Below, in pieces: positions 62,850 through 64,000 of a stretch of DNA of 64,000 nt. The notes under the pieces were generated by a model, which saw nothing but the letters and a program-made list of their open reading frames with translations, did no database searches and had not been told where the DNA came from. The position numbers and the translations under genes were made by a program. Each line of letters opens with the position of its first letter. The stretch's first letter is position 1. The stretch covers positions 1,426,001-1,490,000 of the forward strand of contig NZ_OY762899.1 in assembly GCF_963666545.1 (NCBI RefSeq), written 5' to 3'. Source of the stretch: an uncultured Bacteroides sp. Lineage in GTDB: Bacteria > Bacteroidota > Bacteroidia > Bacteroidales > Bacteroidaceae.

Positions 62850-63758
62850 TCAAACAATTGGCCTGTTCCGATAATCCTTAGGACTTTCGTTATTGACTTT
62901 GCGAAAGAAATTGGTAAAATGCGCCGGTTCCTCAAAACCCAGGCAAAAGCCAATTTCAGATATATTCCAATTCGTATGCCTCAACAACATTCTTGCCTCT
63001 TGAGCAATGCGTTCGGCTATCAACTGCGACGTTGTTTTTTCCGTTATCTCTTTTAAGCTGCGATTCAGATGATTCACATGGATGGAAAGATGTTCGGCGA
63101 AATCGATGGGCGAATGTAGCTTCATTCGCTGATCAGGCGTTTCGATGGGAAACTGACGTTCGAGAAGCTCCATAAACAAAGTAGAAATGCGAGTGGCCGC
63201 ATTCGATGAAGCAACTTCAGTCTCATTAGAAGGCTGCATTTTCAGGGCCTCGTGTATCAAGCCAAAGACCAGCCCTCTGATTACATCATATTTATATTCA
63301 AAATCAGAGTTAAGCTCTTGCGACATCTGTAAGAAAAGGTTTTCAATGGACGCTAATTTCTCTTCCGAAATATCATACACCTTATTATATCCGGGCTTAA
63401 ACATCGGATATTCCTTCATCTGCCCATATTGATTGAAGAATTCTTCAGTGAAAATGCAAAAGAAACCTCCTTTGTCCTCTTCCAAAGGCTCCCAACTATA
63501 AGGGATCATCGGGTTGGAGAAGACAAGCGTATTCTCTTCGCTTACAACAGTTTTATCCGCATATTGAATACGAAATTTGCCCTTCAACAATGATATTTTA
63601 TAATAATCCTTACGACTATATAACGTTTGACCATTGCGACAGAGAGTAATATCAGCTCGCTTGAACACGTTGAAGTGCCCAAACCCTTTCTTTAGGTTTT
63701 CGGGAACAAAATTCAATCTTGTCCTGTAAAACTCTTGGATAGTCAGTATTTTTTCCAT
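62850..63758 (-). CDS. AraC-family transcriptional regulator
   Basis: The 302-residue protein has an N-terminal cupin-like sensing region (about 30-130; YYKISLLKGKFRIQYADKTV, VFSNPMIPYSWEP). The C-terminal AraC DNA-binding domain (about 200-300) shows FAEHLSIHVNHLNRSLKEIT and the second helix-turn-helix NISEIGFCLGFEEPAHFTNF, FRKVNNESPKDYR. It precedes an MFS exporter gene, which it likely regulates. Its promoter lies almost against the start codon. Confidence 0.93.
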   Translation of the reverse strand: MEKILTIQEFYRTRLNFVPENLKKGFGHFNVFKRADITLCRNGQTLYSRKDYYKISLLKGKFRIQYADKTVVSEENTLVFSNPMIPYSWEPLEEDKGGFFCIFTEEFFNQYGQMKEYPMFKPGYNKVYDISEEKLASIENLFLQMSQELNSDFEYKYDVIRGLVFGLIHEALKMQPSNETEVASSNAATRISTLFMELLERQFPIETPDQRMKLHSPIDFAEHLSIHVNHLNRSLKEITEKTTSQLIAERIAQEARMLLRHTNWNISEIGFCLGFEEPAHFTNFFRKVNNESPKDYRNRPIV

Positions 63759-63762
63759 TTAG

Positions 63763-63770
63763 CAAAGATA
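63763..63770 (-). promoter_or_regulatory. -7 box of the AraC gene, very short leader
   Basis: TATCTTTG on the minus strand ends only 4 bases before the ATG at 63758. If used, the transcript would start at or within a few bases of the start codon. Confidence 0.5.
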
Positions 63771-63786
63771 CGAAAATCAAATAATA

Positions 63787-64000
63787 TTATAAAAAGAAAG
63801 AGGTTATTTGAGGTGATGAAAGTTTTGATAAAATGATATTTGCATCTTCATATTTTGTATCATTCACATCTTTGACCCACGCAACTGTAAAAAGGCCGGC
63901 AGACCTTGCTGATCTTATACCAGATGGACTATCTTCAACAGCAATACAATCACGATTCGTTATTTGCAGTTTCTCCATAGTAAATAAATATGGCTCTGGA
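63787..64000 (-). CDS. HAD-superfamily phosphatase, C-terminal part
   Basis: The frame continues beyond the right end of the window. Within it are PEPYLFTMEKLQI, the motif IV region CIAVEDSPSGIRSARSAG with the metal-binding Asp, and a C-terminus ending SPQITSFFL. This matches beta-phosphoglucomutase-like HAD hydrolases, which act on phosphorylated sugars. The catalytic N-terminus lies outside the window, so substrate and start cannot be judged. Confidence 0.85.
   Translation of the reverse strand, partial: PEPYLFTMEKLQITNRDCIAVEDSPSGIRSARSAGLFTVAWVKDVNDTKYEDANIILSKLSSPQITSFFL

Overview
The window looks like a chromosomal segment of a Bacteroides-like member of the Bacteroidales. The evidence is direct: the AT-rich sequence carries many promoters of the Bacteroides type (a -7 box TAnnTTTG, sometimes with a -33 TTTG). 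There are several TonB-dependent receptors, a SusC/SusD pair, an ECF sigma/FecR/TonB-receptor cascade, LytTR signalling, and families largely confined to Bacteroidetes (DUF3256, DUF4857, DUF4876, DUF6850). No rRNA, CRISPR array, phage gene, or recognisable transposase or integrase was seen.

Positions 1-19550 are mostly core housekeeping genes: a DUF721 gene (partial) with recF, a TPR membrane protein, ribH, tRNA-Tyr and tRNA-Gly, a DUF3256 protein, a DMT permease, truA, metY, and a malic enzyme fused to a phosphotransacetylase domain with a small membrane protein overlapping its end. Next come two different glutamate dehydrogenases (NADP-like at 9681, NAD-like at 16533) on either side of a receiver/ATP-grasp fusion protein and a prolyl oligopeptidase. 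An RlpA-like protein and an M24 peptidase close this part.

Positions 20000-36000 are more accessory. They hold an ECF sigma/outer-membrane protein/FecR/TonB receptor cascade and a DUF3570-DUF4266-ApbE-thioredoxin operon. They also hold two lipoprotein hydrolases (M28 and S41), a two-gene ATPase plus unknown-partner module at 31881-33721 that looks like a mobile conflict or defence cassette, a Vat-type acetyltransferase, and an outer-membrane protein. The two-gene module lies between the intact S41 gene and a 204-bp near-identical copy of that gene's 3' end.

Positions 36300-50520 hold an envelope transport locus (ABC ATPase, membrane protein, DUF4857, TonB receptor, DUF4876, DUF6850 barrel). 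This is followed by a peroxiredoxin/Dps pair and then a TonB receptor directly joined to a LytS-type histidine kinase and a LytTR regulator. Positions 51100-64000 hold a SusC/SusD pair without adjacent enzymes, a succinate-semialdehyde-type dehydrogenase, and a secreted beta-propeller glycosidase-like protein. The window ends with a GNAT acetyltransferase and GHKL ATPase pair, an MFS exporter next to an AraC regulator, and the end of a HAD phosphatase. The propeller gene is bracketed by a 59-bp repeat of the GNAT gene's 3' end, the same arrangement as at the S41 locus.

Structural signals of note are two intergenic palindrome arrays with a shared 22-bp period (5421-5507 and 28524-28595), three homologous hairpins (19634, 25325, 56298), and a perfect 19-bp inverted repeat upstream of the Vat-like gene. 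All function assignments come from reading motifs by eye; no database search was run.
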